This document shows, in pieces, positions 30,385 to 39,775 of a DNA stretch of 64,000 nt. The notes under the pieces were generated by a model. It did not search any database and was not told where the DNA came from. It was given only the letters and a program-made list of their open reading frames with translations. The stretch comes from Arion vulgaris (taxonomy: Eukaryota; Mollusca; Gastropoda; Stylommatophora; Arionidae), in assembly GCA_020796225.1 (NCBI GenBank), contig CM036758.1, forward strand, positions 63,569,774-63,633,773. The letters are read 5' to 3'. Position numbers and translations under genes: made by a program. Position 1 is the stretch's first letter. Each line of letters starts with the position of its first letter.

Positions 30385-30740
30385 AACTGCCCAGCGTGTT
30401 CGCAGCGCGTTGGACGACGTGTGACAAGCCCACTGTGAATGAGGTTCAATTCTGCGGGCTGGAAGAAAAGCCACAGATTCTCCAGATAACGGTGTTCGTG
30501 GCACCGAACCGAAGGTTACGATGTCCATGGCACCGAACCGAAGGGTTACGATGTCCATGGCACCGAACCGAAGGGTTACGATGTCCATGGCACCGAACCG
30601 AAGAGTTACGATGTCCATGGCACCTAACCGAAGGGTTACGATGTCCATGGCACCGAACCGAAGGGTTACGATGTCCATGGCACCGAACCGAAGAGCTGAA
30701 TGCTCAAATGCTTCATGATCCCTCCCCCAAAAAAAATAAT
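30385..30740 (+). mobile_element. SINE-A copy with internal 30-bp tandem expansion
   Basis: Normal head (GCCCAGCGTGTTCGCAGCG, GAGGTTCAATTCTGC). The 30-bp unit CACCGAACCGAAGGGTTACG plus ATGTCCATGG, normally present about twice, is repeated about seven times (30497-30700) before GAAGAGCTGAATGCTC and an atypical tail (CTTCATGATCCCTCCCCC, A-run). The expansion keeps three frames open on both strands; the 139- and 121-residue ORFs are artefacts of it. Confidence 0.92.
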
Positions 30741-30957
30741 AGAGAAATGTATAAGCTCTGATGTATATATCTTTTATATTTGTGAAATTAAACAAAAGAA
30801 GAAGTGGGCAAAAATCTCCCCTGGTCGGTCTAAAAACAAGTTGTACTTTTACTCATCCGAATCCTCCTACTTCTATAAAGCGATGCAATGCTGTCATCTG
30901 GTAAGAGAATACAACTTTTCTAGATTTTCTGCTTCGTGAAGCGTTTTGCATCCTTAA

Positions 30958-31178
30958 CCATTTAGCTGCTAAGGACGTATATATACGTTTTCCCATTCAC
31001 TTCTAACGACGCATTAACACGTCTGTTATTATCATCTCTCCTCTGTGGGCTAAAGACGTGTTAACAAGTTATACATTACTACTGTCACTGCAATAGGCGT
31101 ACATTCACGTTTGTGACCTAGAAACAAAGAGTAGCTATTTTTAGCTCAGCCTTCAGAAAATATGAAGCAGCGAAAGGG
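30958..31178. mobile_element. piggyBac-type MITE, family 1
   Basis: 221 bp between TTAA at 30954-30957 and 31179-31182. Ends CCATTTAGCTGCTAAGGACG and GAAGCAGCGAAAGGG match in inverted orientation. The copy at 55308-55526 is the same family in the opposite orientation. Confidence 0.85.
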
Positions 31179-31289
31179 TTAAGTAAGTGACCCAAAGGAA
31201 TTCCCCAGATCACGCGTTCATATATTTTAAAAAAAATTAATACAACATTTGAGTAATGTATTAATACTTTCCGTGTTTTTTCTGTTTGG

Positions 31290-31395
31290 TAAGGAGGTTG
31301 GTCTCTGTGGGCAAAGTGTTCAAATCGTTTGCAATGCGTTCTGAAAGTCGATAGTTCGAATCCGTACAGTGTCGTTCGGTTCTTGTAGTAGGCAA
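31290..31395 (+). mobile_element. tRNA-like sequence
   Basis: CAATGCGTTCTGAAAGTCG followed by box B-like TAGTTCGAATCCG resembles the heads at 38936 and 54680. No clear ends. Confidence 0.4.
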
Positions 31396-31444
31396 CAACA
31401 AATGTGAAGTCATGAAAAACATAATTATAAGATTGCTATTACTT

Positions 31445-31677
31445 GGACTATAACCATATGCTAACAACTGTTATAAGAAAGAGAAGATGGAGATATATTG
31501 GGCATACTCTGAGAAGAAATGATCAAAGAATCACTAAGTAGGCATTGAAATGGGAGGCAAATTGTTCAAGAAAAAAAAGGGCATGGTGAAAATATGAAAC
31601 GAGCTTTACTGAGAAATTCGAGAAATATCTGACTCAGATTTATAGATGAGATTGAACGAGCTGCTCAGGATAGAGCA
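31445..31677 (+). pseudogene. LINE-5 fragment (post-RT region)
   Basis: With stops ignored the plus strand reads IRKRRWRYIGHTLRRNDQRIT followed by ALKWE. This is the (R)WxxIGHTLRR signature after the RT in RTE-like LINEs. Several stops and frameshifts are present. It abuts a minus-strand SINE-C at 31678, so it is truncated on both sides. Confidence 0.65.
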
Positions 31678-31872
31678 GTATGTGATCTGAGCCTAAGAAC
31701 GATTGTACGTTGTGACAATTATGCACTTACAAGTAGACCAGCACATCCGATTTCTGCTGCGCGTTTTATTTACTAGGCTAGCTTCCCTAGGCCCCTACCT
31801 CAGTCGCCTTGTAGGTCGCAGTGTTACTATTCTTTGCTCCTTTGCGAGCTTCGGCAGCACGCGTGCTGACCT
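31678..31872 (-). mobile_element. SINE-C copy with small deletion across the central motif
   Basis: Reverse order: GTGATCTGAGCCTAAGAACG, CTTACAAGTAGACCAGCAC, then CTCAGTCGCCTTGTAGGTCG, where the TCTTACGACATGC bases of the motif are missing. The head ends GCGAGCTTCGGCAGCACGCG. Confidence 0.8.
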
Positions 31873-32334
31873 GGGAGCTAAAGTGCATTTACAAAAATCT
31901 ATTCATATGTTTTCTCTATTTTTACAAATCGTAACCACTGCTCAGGTTGCAACCTCAAGTTACTGTAAGACAGAGACGTATTTGGAGTCCCCACAAAAAG
32001 AGCACACTGAACAATTCCAGCAGGGTTGTGTTTTGAATTATTTGAATAAGAAAATGTGAAAAGGGATGAAATAAATCCTTGAGGTTGAGCACGCATGGAT
32101 GAACCTCAGGTTCTAAGGTTATAACGTCACGTGATGCTAAGCGCTCTATAATGTGCTTATCAAGGCCTGGTCGAAGTGTATTAATCACGTGATATTTGTT
32201 AGTTCCAAAAGTAACGTTGAATGAAGGAACCGTTTCTCTCTCTCTCGTGATCACCTAAAAGACCGATGTACCAGATCTGTCCATATATTCATTCATGTGG
32301 AGGTCTGATTCATGCAGTCTTAGCATGTGTGTGT

Positions 32335-32470
32335 TTCGTAACATCTTCAGCGCCATTTGGAGCTCTAGTGCTTATCCTTCGGTGATGTGTCCGGATTCAG
32401 CCAGCGTGTACTGGGTTCGCTCTCCATTAGCCTTTGGTTGTCTCCAGCCGACCTACAAGGCAGCAGGTTG
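32335..32470 (-). mobile_element. SINE-D copy, partial
   Basis: AGCGCCATTTGGAGCTCTAG, TCCTTCGGTGATGTGTCC, CTGGGTTCGCTCTCC and AAGGCAGCAGGTTG in reverse. It directly adjoins the SINE-B sequence at 32471. Confidence 0.75.
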
Positions 32471-32530
32471 ACTTCTACACATTTAGGACACGTGCATCCG
32501 ATTTCTGCCAAACCTCCTTAGTCGCCTCTT
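32471..32530 (-). mobile_element. SINE-B host, part 3' of the central motif
   Basis: GACTTCTACACATTTAGG, CGTGCATCCGATTTCTGCC and TAGTCGCCTCTT in reverse; it stops at the central motif where LINE-2 begins. The rest of the same SINE-B is at 33383-33414 and 33668-33720. Confidence 0.85.
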
Positions 32531-33382
32531 TATAATAGCCGTCCATCGCAAGCGATGATGACAACAATCTCAGACGTGTACTGTTGCACCTCTCTGGTGT
32601 GTGCGGAGGTGACTGTAGAGTCCAATCCTAGAACAGAATCCCCGAGCACAGGTGGGGCATACATGATCAAGGTTAGACATGTGCGTGTTGTGTGCTCTGT
32701 CTTTCGCGCTGCTCGTTTTCTCTGTGACTCAACAATACGATGATTCTCAGCTATTCGGGTTCCTCTTTGTTGTTACAGCGCCACATTTGGCGATCTTGCG
32801 CAAGGATTCCCAGCACGTATTGTCTATATCGAAGCATTTCAGAGACACTTTAAGAGTGTCTTTAAAGCGTTTTTCTGTCCACCAGCTAAACGTCTGCCCC
32901 CTTCAAGCTCGCCATACATCAACTGTTTTGGGATGCGTTTATCAGGCATTCGAGCAACGTGACCGACCCATCTCAGTTGGGTCTTCTGCAACAGGGTGTT
33001 GACGCTTGGGATCTTTGCTCTTGTGAGGACTTCGCTGTCTGGAATTTTGTCCTGCCCAGTTTATTTTTAGTATTCTGCGTAGACAGCTTGTGTGGAAATG
33101 GTTTAATTTTCTTGCGTGTCTGCTATACACTGTCCATGTCTCGCTTGCGTACAGCAGCGTGGTTAGCACTATGGCCTGGTAAACTTTCAGCTTTGTGACT
33201 ATGCTTATCCCCTTCCGTTCCCACACAGTGACACGTAACCTTCCGAACGCAGCACTGGCTTTGGATATCCTATTGTGGACCTCAGAATCTATGTTTGCCG
33301 ATCTGGATAGGAGGCTGCCAAGATAAGCAAAGTTGTCCGTTGACTGGAGACGCTGGTGTTTAATGTTGATGACTGGATCGTA
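32531..33382 (-). pseudogene. LINE-2 copy inserted in the SINE-B central motif
   Basis: About 850 bp. On the minus strand, RT C-terminal region first: INIKHQRLQSTDNFAYLGS, NRISKASAAFGRLR, TKLKVYQAIVLTTLLYASET, ARKLNHFHTSCLRRILKINW. It continues in other frames through AQDRQ-like and zinc-finger-like segments homologous to 6883-7255. The 3' end joins SINE-B at AAGAGGCGAC, the same base as the SINE-C insertion at 6883. No clean TSD; the 5' side resumes at TACGACATG. Frameshifts make it a pseudogene. Confidence 0.85.
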
Positions 33383-33720
33383 ATACGACATGCGTGGCAG
33401 ATAACAGTGGTTCTCATCTTCTTCTTTGCGTTCGTTCTTTACCATCAATTTTAATCACTCTTTGTGATATGTTTAATCTTTACCAAGAACGTGTATACGT
33501 TACACATTGGTTTGATAGGGTCCTAAACGCATAGACTTCTACACGTTTAGGACACATGCATCCGATTTCAGCCAAACCTCCTAAGTCGCCTCTTACGACA
33601 TGCGTGGCAGGTAACAGTGATTCTATTCTTTACACCTAAAATTTGGGCCCCGGTAATCACTCGGGCGAACAGTGGTTCTATTATTTACACCCCAAATTTG
33701 GGCTCAGGTAACCACTTGGG
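33383..33720 (-). mobile_element. SINE-B host head, split by a second SINE-B
   Basis: Host sequence ACGACATGCGTGGCAGATAA runs to the TSD at 33403-33414. It resumes at 33668 with AACAGTGGTTCTATTATTT and the head through CCACTTGGGC. The intervening 33415-33667 is a complete younger SINE-B. Confidence 0.85.
33415..33667 (-). mobile_element. SINE-B nested in SINE-B, perfect 12-bp TSD
   Basis: Complete reverse SINE-B (CATCTTCTTCTTTGCGTTCG to CGGTAATCACTCGGGCG). The TSD AACAGTGGTTCT is at 33403-33414 and 33668-33679. Confidence 0.93.
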
Positions 33721-33832
33721 CGAACAGTGGTTCTATTATTTACACCTCAAATTTGGGCCCCGGTAATCACTCGGGCGAACAGTGGTTCTATTATTTATAC
33801 CCCAAATTTGGGCTCAGGTAACCACTCGGGCG
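33667..33832 (-). repeat. Tandem SINE-B heads, 55-bp period, three units
   Basis: The block GAACAGTGGTTCTATTATTT to CCACTCGGGC begins at 33667, 33722 and 33777 with exact 55-bp spacing. Only the head (box A-like CCGAGTGGTTACC when read on the minus strand) is amplified. Confidence 0.92.
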
Positions 33833-33884
33833 CCCAAGAAACCGTTTGTGGAGACTTTAGTTGGATTCTTCATCTTCATCATTC

Positions 33885-33945
33885 TTCATCTTCGAATGTT
33901 CCATGTCGACAATTTGTTAAACCACTTTGTGATTTATATGTGATC
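33885..33945 (-). mobile_element. SINE-C 3' fragment
   Basis: CTTCATCTTCGAATGTTCC and GTTAAACCACTTTGTGATTT in reverse, cut at TATGTGATC, where a plus-strand SINE-C starts with the same GTGATC bases. Confidence 0.65.
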
Positions 33946-34140
33946 TCGCCAGTGGGGTACCGGGGCCACAGGGAAGCAAAGAATAGTACGACTGCGACTT
34001 ACAAGGCATTTCGTAAGGAGCAACTGATGTTGGACCTAAGGAAGCTACCTTAGTAAAGAAAAAAGCATCGCAGAAATCGGATGTGCTGGCCTACCTGTAG
34101 GCGCATAACTGGTACAACGTACAATTACTCAGATTACAAA
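33946..34140 (+). mobile_element. SINE-C copy, interrupted near its 3' end
   Basis: CTCGCCAGTGGGGTACCGGG, GAAGCAAAGAATAGTACGAC, the motif as TTCGTAAGGAGCAACTGATG, and GCATCGCAGAAATCGGATG, up to AATTACTCAGATTAC. The terminal body resumes at about 35125 (CAAATCACAAAAGATTGG, AGTGGTCGATATG) beyond the LINE-1 copy. Confidence 0.75.
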
Positions 34141-34149
34141 CTCAGATCC

Positions 34150-35115
34150 GGTCCTAGAAAATTGCAAAGCCAAAGCAATCCCGGCAACCGATAAGTGCCC
34201 ACCGTGGAAAACCAAAATGCCGGAACAAAGGGAATCAATCCCAGGCATACTTAAAAAAGGTCAGCAAGGAAACCTCGAAAGAAGAGCGGCCACAGAAAAA
34301 TACATAGAGGCAAAGTACCTTGAAAATAAGTGGTTACACGTCTATACTGACGGATCGGCTAGGAACGCAATCAGCGACGACGGGGGAGGAATAGTGCTTA
34401 AACTCTCAAAGAAAGTGACGGTCACAAAAGCGATTGCCAAATACTCAAATAACTATAGGGCAGAGGCAGAGGCAATAAGAACAGCGGCTGAAATGATCCT
34501 AGAGAGAAGAGGCACCTCTCGCAACAAAGTCGTGATATTCACCGATGTTCTATCGGTCATCACGGCACTCAAAAGCGCAGGCAAAACAGAGCCCAATGAG
34601 CTCAAAACGACACTCGACGCATTAGGGCACACACTCAAACGCACCGTCATTCAGTGGATTCCATCACACTGCAATATAAGCGGAAATGAACACGCCGACA
34701 AACTAGCTAAAAAAAGGCGGGCGACTACCTCACACTGATCTCGAGGTCAGTTATCAGGAAGCCAGAACAACCATCGGCTGGCACTATAGAGACAAATGGA
34801 CAAAAGACCATCCTCACCACAACAACAGCGACGGGTACCATGGTCTGTCTCGTAGTGAACAAGTTACCATACTTCGCCTCCGTACCGTCCACAACAAACT
34901 CCGCACCCACATATTTCACAAATTTAAATTTGGCACAACTAGCCTGTGGCCCAGCAGAACACGTTCTGCAAGATTGTCAACTGATAGCAGGTATAAGAAA
35001 AGAAACCTGGCCCCAAAACACAGAGCTTTGCGAGAAGCTGTACGGAGGAACGGAGTCCCTTAAAAACACGGTAAAATTCATGAAAAGAGTTGGTTCATCA
35101 GTCTAGGCCGGGATC
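34150..35115 (+). pseudogene. LINE-1 copy: RNase H domain and C-terminal knuckle of an I-like LINE
   Basis: A 173-residue frame (34217-34738) has LHVYTDGSA (first Asp), RAEAEAI (Glu), IFTDVLSVITAL (second Asp) and IQWIPSHCNISGNEHADKLA (His and last Asp). All RNase H catalytic positions appear kept. A frameshift follows; the downstream frame ends ACGPAEHVLQDCQL..LYGGTESL..GSSV-stop, a decayed form of the zinc-knuckle-like tail seen intact at 41041-41233. The 3' tail is GGGATCACGAGAGAGAG. The RT lies outside the copy. It is inserted in SINE-C. Confidence 0.88.
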
Positions 35116-35200
35116 ACGAGAGAGAGATCGCAAATCACAAATCACAAAAGATTGGTTAATAAGTGGTCGATATGTAGCATTCGTAAAAGAAGAAGTATAT
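35116..35200 (+). mobile_element. SINE-C 3' end beyond LINE-1
   Basis: CAAATCACAAAAGATTGG, AATAAGTGGTCGATATG and GTAAAAGAAGAAG complete the SINE-C begun at 33946. Confidence 0.65.
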
Positions 35201-35439
35201 GAAGAGAGATTAGTCCTTTATGGTAGAAAAGTGAAATAGATTTTCAATGCTAATGTTACATATATGTCGTAGAGATGTATATTTACAACACCATTCTTCT
35301 CTTCCGTTTCCTGTTATGTTGTTACAAGCACAATAATATTGGGCTCTTTATCTTCTTCTGTGAGTTCGCTATTTTGTTGACTATACCGCCAGATGTGCTC
35401 TTATGATGAAACCCCATTATCTTGTCTATAATTTGTGTA

Positions 35440-35875
35440 TCTGTTTCCTATGTTCTTAATTACTCTCAATTCTCTCTCTACTTTCAACATTTCTCTATCT
35501 CTCTTTCTCTTCTACTTGATTTCTAATTTTTTAACTACTTTCTCCTTTCAACATTTCTCTCTCTCCCTCTTCCAGTTGATTTCTAACGACAACTACTTTC
35601 TCCTTTCAACATTTCTCTCTCTCTCTCTCTTTCTCTTCCACCTTACTTCTAAAAATGTTACTACTTTCTTCTTTTGGCCATTTCTAACTAACTCCCTCTC
35701 TCTCTCTCTCTTTCTCTCTCTCGTGATTTTTAACAAGTTAACTACATTTACTTTCGACATTTGTTTCTCTCTCTCTTTCTTTCTTTCTCTCTCTTTCGCT
35801 CTTTCTTTCTCTCGTGATTTCTAAAAATGTTACTAATTTCTCCTTTGGACATCTCTCTCTCTCGTGATTTTTGAC
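35440..35875. repeat. CT-rich low-complexity tract with ~70-bp periodic spacers
   Basis: Runs of TCTCTC alternate with ACTACTTTCTCCTTTCAAC / TTTCTAA spacers that recur several times. The 129-residue plus-strand ORF here is Phe/Leu/Ser low complexity, not a protein. Confidence 0.8.
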
Positions 35876-36440
35876 ATATTAACTACATTTCCTATCGACA
35901 TTTGCTTCTGATTCTTGTTTTTCTTACACTCCTCTTCATTTCTAACACTTTTACTTCTGTTGGTTTTCAAGTAGACACTTGTCACATAGTAGAAAGGTCG
36001 CGAGGATTGACTGTTCATCTAACAGTGTTTGTTCTGACCAGTTCGAGTCAATATTTGCTCGCTAAGACGAACTTTCAACAACCTGCGGTCCCATCAGACC
36101 CAAATGCCTGGACCACAAGGTTAGGAACGTGCTCGAAGCCCAGACATAAGAGAAAAGCTTATAACATGCATACAAGATTGCACGAACCAAAAATGGTATT
36201 ATCTGGCCGACACAAAAGCGCACGTTTTGAAAAGTAGATTCGAAAAATCTCTAATTTTGAATGCTTTACAACCTGGCAACGTATATTTAAACTTAAAATT
36301 GGGTGTATGAGTCAGCAGGATGTGTTGCCGCAACTCGGGGATTCTCAAAATTGGGAATCAACAGTGTTGTTTAACCGTAAACCGACGAAATGTCAGTTCA
36401 TGTATATTAAGAACCGGAATCATTGGAAAGTAACCCAATA
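35876..36440. other. No recognised feature
   Basis: Includes an incidental 111-residue plus ORF (35902-36237) with no motif. The second half shows no repeat match. Confidence 0.35.
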
Positions 36441-36445
36441 GTTGA

Positions 36446-36695
36446 AAATGAAAATCGTGGCATATCCTAAAGGACGTAGCCATCAACCACAGTAAACGAG
36501 TCGTTGATTTTCTAGGCTCCACTTATACGTTCAGTAGTTTGCCATTGTTTTCTGAAGGATGTCTATTTTTACATGTTGTAAAAACGCCAAGGAAACGAAT
36601 TTACTTTCAAATTTGCCCACCGTGGGGTTTTAAACCAGATACGCTTGGGTATGTGATCGAGCTCACTACCGCTTGAGCTAAGATTCTCACCCAAT
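36446..36695 (-). mobile_element. SINE-F copy
   Basis: The reverse complement has the head ATCTTAGCTCAAGCGGTAG (box A), CTGGTTTAAAACCCCAC (box B), a body with TAGAAAATCAACGACTCG and the end TTTAGGATATGCCACGATTT. Confidence 0.8.
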
Positions 36696-36779
36696 AGTTA
36701 CATATTTGATTACTAGCAAAGCGTGTTATCGATCTCGCTATCGGTGTCCCTAAAAAGTAATGAACCAATTTTCACACCT

Positions 36780-36960
36780 GTTGACATATTTTGGAATATG
36801 TTATTATACTACATATACATATATACATCTCGTACCGTTACACGTTACGTATGGTCTGCAAGTAATTTCTTCATATGATGGAGAGTTTCACCCCTGCAAC
36901 ATTTTCTCATCAGACGGTCAATGGCCGCTCGAAACAATAGTGGAGATAGAATAAATTCTT
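36780..36960 (-). repeat. Piece related to a LINE-5 3' region
   Basis: CTCGTACCGTTACACG and TCTGCAAGTAATTTCTTCAT correspond to 61065-61115; coding sense is lost. Confidence 0.4.
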
Positions 36961-37144
36961 GCTTTTTTCCGGTTTAAACCATAAATCTATCGCTTTGGAT
37001 AACATAATATGGTATTAGGTAGGTGTCTTTTCTTTGACCAACGATACATGATATGTGATGTAGGCAACATCAAGCCGATCGCTGATCATCCTTTCCAATC
37101 TATCTCTGGTGCTTAGTTGAGGATGAGTCGACCTGATACCTGTT

Positions 37145-37250
37145 GCGATAGAAAAAATCTAACCCCCAACTGAGAATTTCGAACCTAACACCAATCACAT
37201 ACGATGCAAGTGTGCTAACCACTGCGCTATTACATCTTGCTCGTGGCATA
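37145..37250 (-). pseudogene. tRNA-like sequence
   Basis: The minus strand gives TAATAGCGCAGTGGTTAGCA and GTTAGGTTCGAAATTCTC at box A/box B spacing. Probably a SINE head. The body downstream (minus) is not shared with another copy. Confidence 0.5.
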
Positions 37251-37429
37251 TTATAAAGATGATAGATATGTTTACATACTCCATTTCATTTTCTGATATC
37301 CCCAGAAAACCCTGCCTGATTCCAAACGTATAGACTTTGTTTGTCCTTTGGATGAAGCAGTAGGGGTCGAGAGAAGGTTTGTGCAAAATGAGCAAGGCAC
37401 ATTCCCCATATCAGCTACCCAGGCTAGAC

Positions 37430-37585
37430 ATGCTCAATGGAGAAGTTTTCTATTTGTCCTAACAAATGGGCAAAAACTAGCTGATGACCGAGTTATGTGG
37501 AAAACTATATTACAATGAAAAACTTTTCTATAGGTCCCAACACATGGGAAAAACTAGCTGGTGACAGAGTTGTGTGGAAAGCCAA
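37430..37585. repeat. Two-unit tandem duplication (~85 bp)
   Basis: AAAAACTAGCTGATGACCGAG and AAAAACTAGCTGGTGACAGAG with GTGTGGAAA and TTTTCTATAGGTCC contexts, two copies. Confidence 0.75.
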
Positions 37586-37959
37586 ATAAAGGGCGAAGAG
37601 TCTTTTGAGAAGAGACTTATGTATGAGCTGAACGACAAGAGAGACAAGCTAATACTTAGAAGTTGTCACTTGTCAATTGACCGCCTGTAAAGACGAAAAA
37701 GGTCATATATACATTACAGAAAGGTGCAGACTCGTTTGAAAAAACACTAAAAGAAAAGAGAGAATCGCAAACTCAGAAGTTGTCACAGTAAAACTTTACA
37801 TGCTTCTCATAAGGACCCACGAAGGATCATGGATTCCATAAAGGGGCAAACAGATAACACTAAGTTTGGGAAGCCCTGTTCTAGTTAATACAGGAACTAA
37901 ACCGGAACAAGTTGACATATAAAAAACAAGTAGAGGCGGTAGATTATATATGACTAGCC

Positions 37960-38721
37960 CATAGGTTCCCAAACTTTTACTGAACACCGCCCACTTTGCA
38001 CGACATAAACTTTGTAACGCCCCCTCCCCATTACAACAGTTTGCCAACGCCCCCACCCCCACATATATATACATGCTCTTTGACATAGAAAATTGCTAAT
38101 ATATATACATGCTTCATTTTCTCTTTGACATAGAAAAAAATATATAATTCTGTTATACATGGGCAATTTTAAAAAATGTTTATATCCATGAAATAGAAAA
38201 TTGATGGACAAATGGATCGTGTAAGACGGCATAAGATGAATAAAAATGCAGAATTCGAATTTTAAATGATTATTCACTGGCAAAACCACGAAAATAATTT
38301 ATTTTAAAATATATATTATTAATTTCTTCATATCGCCCGAGTGGTTACCGGGGCCCAAATTTGGGGTGTAAAGAATAGAGCCCTGTTACCTGCCACGCAT
38401 GTCGTAAGAGGCGGCTAAGGAGGTTTGGCTGAAATCGGATGTATGTGTCCTAAACGTGTAGAAGTCTATGCGTTTAGGGGCCTACCAAACCAATGTTGCA
38501 ACGTATACACATTCTTGGCAAAGATCAAACATATCACAAAAAGTGATTAAAATTGGTCGTAAAGAACGAACGCAAAGAAGAAGAAGAAGAATTTCTTCAT
38601 TAAGGAGCCACCGGCCCCTAATCACATGGACGCCCCTCAAATGCTTCTGAACCCACTATCGCCCCACTAGAAAGCTTTAGTACCCACTGGGGGGCGGTAC
38701 AGCCCACTTTGGGAACCTATG
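37960..38721. mobile_element. hAT-type element (large family) carrying a SINE-B, 8-bp TSD
   Basis: Ends CATAGGTTCCCAAACTTTTA and CCCACTTTGGGAACCTATG. A perfect TSD, GACTAGCC, is at 37952-37959 and 38722-38729. The interior is interrupted by the SINE-B at 38332-38589, so the DNA element is older than the SINE insertion. Confidence 0.92.
38332..38589 (+). mobile_element. SINE-B nested in hAT element, 11-bp TSD
   Basis: Complete SINE-B, tail AAGAAGAAGAAGA. A perfect TSD, AATTTCTTCAT, is at 38321-38331 and 38590-38600. Confidence 0.93.
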
Positions 38722-38935
38722 GACTAGCCCCTGCTAGCTACATGTCCTAAAATAATCTTTCAATCCCAAAGTAAACTATGGAACTCGTTGTCATGTTTAC
38801 CTCATTCAAAGAAGAATTTTATAACGAACACACCTTTCAGAAATATGTCGACGTAAGGGAGAATATGTAGGGTGAAAAGCGAAGATTTCAAGTATATTTC
38901 AACATTGAATGTTTGATGTTGAGAATGTACTTATT

Positions 38936-39009
38936 CGGCTGTCTCGATGGTGAAGTGGTTAAGACGATTGTCTGTCGTTCTGATAATTGTGAGTTCGAAT
39001 CCGTACTTC
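38936..39009 (+). pseudogene. tRNA-like unit 1 of a broken tandem array
   Basis: TCTCGATGGTGAAGTGGTTAAG (box A region) and GTGAGTTCGAATCCGTACTT (box B region). The same unit continues at 39526 after the chimeric insertion. Confidence 0.7.
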
Positions 39010-39522
39010 GCCCGAGTGGTTACCGGGGCCCAAATGTGGGTGTAAAGAATAGAACCACTGTTACCTGCCACGCATGTCGTAAGAGGCGACTAAGAAGGTC
39101 TGGATGAGATCGGATGCATGTATCCGCTAGGGAATGCCGAAACAAATGCTTGCAGAAAACGGATGCACCAGGCCGTAAGGCGCATAACATAGTACAACGA
39201 CCCCTCACAATGAGGAATGGGATAACGAATTCTACGGTTGCCAATCTGCCTCGGAGATTTAGCAGTAAGAATGTCAGAACTACCATCACGAGGGTGGACA
39301 AAACTTACTGCGGGAAGAGGTCAGCACAAACGGGAAGCAGAAATCATAGGAATTATATCCTACGGAACTGCCCCCAGTATGCAAACTTGAGAAGAAAGAG
39401 GTGGCCCACTTACACTAGCGTCCAAGACAAACTGTATGGCGTGGCTGATAATCTGAGGCAGACGGCTGCCTTTATTAAAGAATCCGAAATCCCAATCTAG
39501 TGAGAACGAAGAAGAAGAAGAA
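39010..39522 (+). mobile_element. SINE-B head fused to LINE 3' end, 11-bp TSD
   Basis: 39010-39125 is a SINE-B head through the central motif (GTCGTAAGAGGCGACTAAG) to GGATGCATGTATCC. Without any SINE-B remainder it then becomes a LINE 3' end encoding YCGKRSAQTG, NYILRNCPQYANLRRKRW and LYGVADNLRQTAAFIKES-stop, closing in GAACGAAGAAGAAGAAG. The TSD AATCCGTACTT (38998-39008 and 39523-39533) flanks the whole. The two parts were therefore inserted together. The LINE tail is related in layout to LINE-1 (C..H..C knuckle, LYG motif). Confidence 0.85.
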
Positions 39523-39775
39523 GAATCCGTACTTTGGGTGTCTCAATGGCGAAGTGGTTAAGACGTTTGCCTATTGGTGTGAAGGTTATGTATTCGAAAC
39601 CGTACTTTGGGTGTCTCAGTGACGAAGACGTTTGCCTGTCATTCTGATGATTGCGGGCTCCAAACCGTACGTTGGTGACCTCTATGGTGAAAATGTTTGC
39701 GTGTCGTTCTGAAGGTAGTGAGTTCGCAACCACACTTTGAGGTTTTCTATGGTGAAGTAGTTGAGATTTTTTTTT
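39523..39775 (+). repeat. Tandem tRNA-like units (~70-80 bp), about three more copies
   Basis: Successive units start TTTGGGTGTCTCAATGGCG, TTGGGTGTCTCAGTGACG, TTGGTGACCTCTATGGTG and TTGAGGTTTTCTATGGTG. Each has an AAGTGGTTAAGACG-like box A and a box B-like TATTCGAAACCG, GGCTCCAAACCG or GAGTTCGCAACC. Later units are more decayed. The array looks like a tandem SINE head or tRNA-pseudogene cluster. Confidence 0.75.

Noticed and set aside
30376..30795. 139-residue minus and 121-residue plus ORFs
   Set aside because: They lie in the expanded 30-bp unit of a SINE-A; the period is a multiple of three.
33377..33414. Second SINE::LINE chimera at the 5' side of LINE-2
   Set aside because: SINE-B sequence is present on both sides of the LINE (32471-32530 and 33383 on), so it is an insertion into a SINE, not a fusion.
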